Shown: positions 63,501 through 64,000 of the stretch, one piece after another
Numbering within the stretch: the stretch's first letter is position 1
Layout of the letters: each line of letters starts with the position of its first letter
Origin: Deltaproteobacteria bacterium
GTDB lineage: Bacteria; Myxococcota_A; Polyangia; Haliangiales; JADYYK01
Reading direction: 5' to 3'
DNA length: 64,000 nt
Assembly (NCBI GenBank): GCA_020853705.1
Contig: JADYYK010000146.1
Coordinates: forward strand, 1-64,000
Translations under genes and position numbers: made by a program
Notes under the pieces: generated by a model
What the model was told of the DNA's origin: nothing
Database searches by the model: none
Seen by the model: the letters and a program-made list of their open reading frames with translations, nothing else

Positions 63501-63990
63501 CGTGCTGTGGGATCTGCTCGACACCGGGACGGCGGCGCTGCGCGGCCACGAGGACGCCGTGCGCGACATCGCCTTCGCACCCGAGAGCCAGCTCGTGGCC
63601 AGCGGTGGCAGCGACAAGACGGTGCGCCTGTGGGACCTGCGCACCGGGCGCGGGCGCGTCCTCGGCAGCCACGGCGCGGCGGTGCTGCGGGTGGTGTTCG
63701 CGGCCGACGGGCGCCGGCTCCTGAGCGCGTCGGAGGACGGCACCCTGCGGCTGTGGGACCTGGCGGCCGCTGGCAACCAGAGCCGGGCCCTGCGCGGCAA
63801 CGCCAGCGCGATCACGGCGGCGGTGTTCTCGGCCGACGGCACCCGGGTGCTGTCGGGCGCGGCCGATGGCGCGGTGCGGATCTTCAACGACGACCTACCG
63901 GTGGCGCCGCGGGCGCTGCTGGCCTGGCTCGATTCAGCGACGCGGGTGGCGATCGACGAGGCGAACGTGCCGGCGACGCAGCCGAAGTAG
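60508..63990 (+). CDS. Ser/Thr protein kinase with about 16 WD40 repeats
   Basis: An 1160-residue membrane kinase. After a Pro-rich N-terminal segment, the kinase domain (about 72-360) has FARGGMGRIMSA (glycine loop), NVALKEL (catalytic Lys), HRDLKPAN, and IDWGLAKD in which Trp replaces the Phe of DFG; YMAPEQARGE follows. A membrane helix is near 381-401 (MPVLVVGLLVAALAGTAVL). The C-terminal region (about 470-1150) has about 16 WD40-like units (for example RLVSASSDRAVRLWDLET), enough for two propellers. It probably senses an extracellular or envelope partner. A stop is at 63988-63990. Confidence 0.9.
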   Translation: MAGEGPPRGEPEKELGTEATLDASGVGTPTRTGTPAPAPRPDSRQPLTPAHTGPGAASGWKADDLPMVDPERYLIGEEFARGGMGRIMSARDRRLGRNVALKELLRNEADPSARFIREALVTARLQHPAIVPVYEAGRWPTGEPFYAMKLVSGRPLVDVIADMTTMEERLALLPNVASVAEAIAYAHSEEIVHRDLKPANILVGEFGETVVIDWGLAKDLREAAERPPSRPRSAADNDTESDEPSVDGQTIEGSVMGTPAYMAPEQARGETVGPAADVYALGAILYHLLCGEAPFVGRSVDEILDRVVRGGPVPLEKRAPAVPKDLRAIVTKAMQRDPLERYPTARELAEDLRRFQTGQLIGAHDYSALDRLRLWLRRNRMPVLVVGLLVAALAGTAVLSVRRILGESRAADAARRQAERKSDELTLLQASSLLERDPTAALAWLRKLSPLSPGWSSARMIAADALSRGVARDVLRGHQGAVRGLGWALDGRAVVSMGDDRTARVWELATGRPRVLGGDLALSVAALSPDGTQLMSASNRRDAPDLTVWDLGKGTPRRVAAHDDVVRYLAWAPGGRRVLAVGSAVAIWDTEALAGADADARRVLAGAPRVVTAAGWSADGKRVLVGGQDGTVVSWRDGGDAQVLGLHLGPVLALAAAPEGARVATAGGDGVKLWQDDGAPLTASEVGEVRALAWTADGKTLAIGGRDGTVWAWKFPAAPRRMGAHAEAVQELSFAPDNHRLVSASSDRAVRLWDLETDEVRVLGGHEGPVLHVAWNSDGTRLASADQDGSVRVWDTVQPSGRALRGHTSMVTALVAAPEGRTLASASTDRTVRLWNLASGAGRVVLEHAGPLRALAMSADGRHVAAGGDDGVVGLWSPSRDVRKLLGHVGAVLALAFSADGTLLVSAGADGIIRSWTVATGDVRELGKQEGQITQLVFSPDQSVLASLARTAGGSGSIKLWSTSSDKVRTQKLDRAATRIAISPGGRLLAAAGENGTIVLWDLLDTGTAALRGHEDAVRDIAFAPESQLVASGGSDKTVRLWDLRTGRGRVLGSHGAAVLRVVFAADGRRLLSASEDGTLRLWDLAAAGNQSRALRGNASAITAAVFSADGTRVLSGAADGAVRIFNDDLPVAPRALLAWLDSATRVAIDEANVPATQPK

Positions 63991-64000
63991 CGACCCCGGG

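Overview
This 64 kb window is very GC-rich, and most genes use start-stop overlaps (ATGA, GTGA, TGATG). The gene content is typical of Myxococcota (myxobacteria and relatives): Ser/Thr kinases with PEGA or WD40 sensor regions, an FHA-sigma54 activator, an FHA-DUF4388 protein, PilZ, many lipoproteins, OmpP1/FadL porins and tandem metallo-beta-lactamase-fold hydrolases. This placement is inferred from gene content; no rRNA, tRNA, CRISPR array, insertion sequence or prophage was seen.

Layout. 1-543: the 5' part of a four-helix-bundle gene, then a non-coding stretch with a long perfect-looking hairpin and a GTGCTC hexamer array. 543-8668: AI-2E-type transporter, exported methyltransferase, protoporphyrinogen-oxidase-like flavoprotein, exported proteins, catalase-fold protein, AlkD-like DNA glycosylase with a GNAT, and a TPR lipoprotein. 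8687-18393: methyltransferase/DUF169 pair, PilZ, HrpB helicase (carrying a (Thr-Ser)16 tract), ArsC-like protein, superoxide dismutase directly joined to a glutamine-amidotransferase/truncated-globin fusion, and two paired envelope proteins. 18324-21878: EamA exporter, divergent MocR regulator, Kir-type potassium channel. 21959-28406: one peptide-uptake operon (OppA with an inserted SH3-like domain, OppB, OppC), a group II PLP decarboxylase and a Suppressor-of-fused-domain protein. 28469-37182: small exported proteins, then a signalling cluster (kinase-PEGA, FHA-sigma54 activator, cNMP-binding protein, outer-membrane protein, lipase, FHA-DUF4388). 37206-44799: Ser-Thr-repeat lipoprotein, two MBL-fold hydrolases, and a FadL-FadL-Asp-box lipoprotein operon. 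44828-51234: D-Tyr-tRNA deacylase, slipin, quinolinate synthase with an ABC importer, CNNM/HlyC-like protein. 51273-59399: polytopic membrane protein, a small Asn-Gln heptad coiled coil with a cNMP protein and a nucleotide-transporter/HEAT/cNMP fusion, Cys-rich lipoprotein, second OppBC pair. 59407-63990: malyl-CoA-lyase-like enzyme and a kinase with about 16 WD40 repeats.

Translation starts fall into two classes. Roughly twenty genes that head transcription units have a TAnnnT (or near) -10-like hexamer 5-7 bases before the start codon, which predicts leaderless mRNAs. Another group has a clear Shine-Dalgarno sequence. Two of the latter (a CNNM/HlyC-like gene and an OppB-like gene) have a good Shine-Dalgarno but apparently an ATC start codon.

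The observations most worth a second look are the amidotransferase-globin fusion behind superoxide dismutase, the 75-residue protein built almost wholly of IxxNQxx heptads in an operon with cyclic-nucleotide domains and a transporter, the dispersed GAGCAC hexamer arrays that always encode Thr-Ser when they fall inside genes, the leaderless-promoter pattern, and an eight-codon leader ORF coupled to a zinc-ribbon membrane protein.
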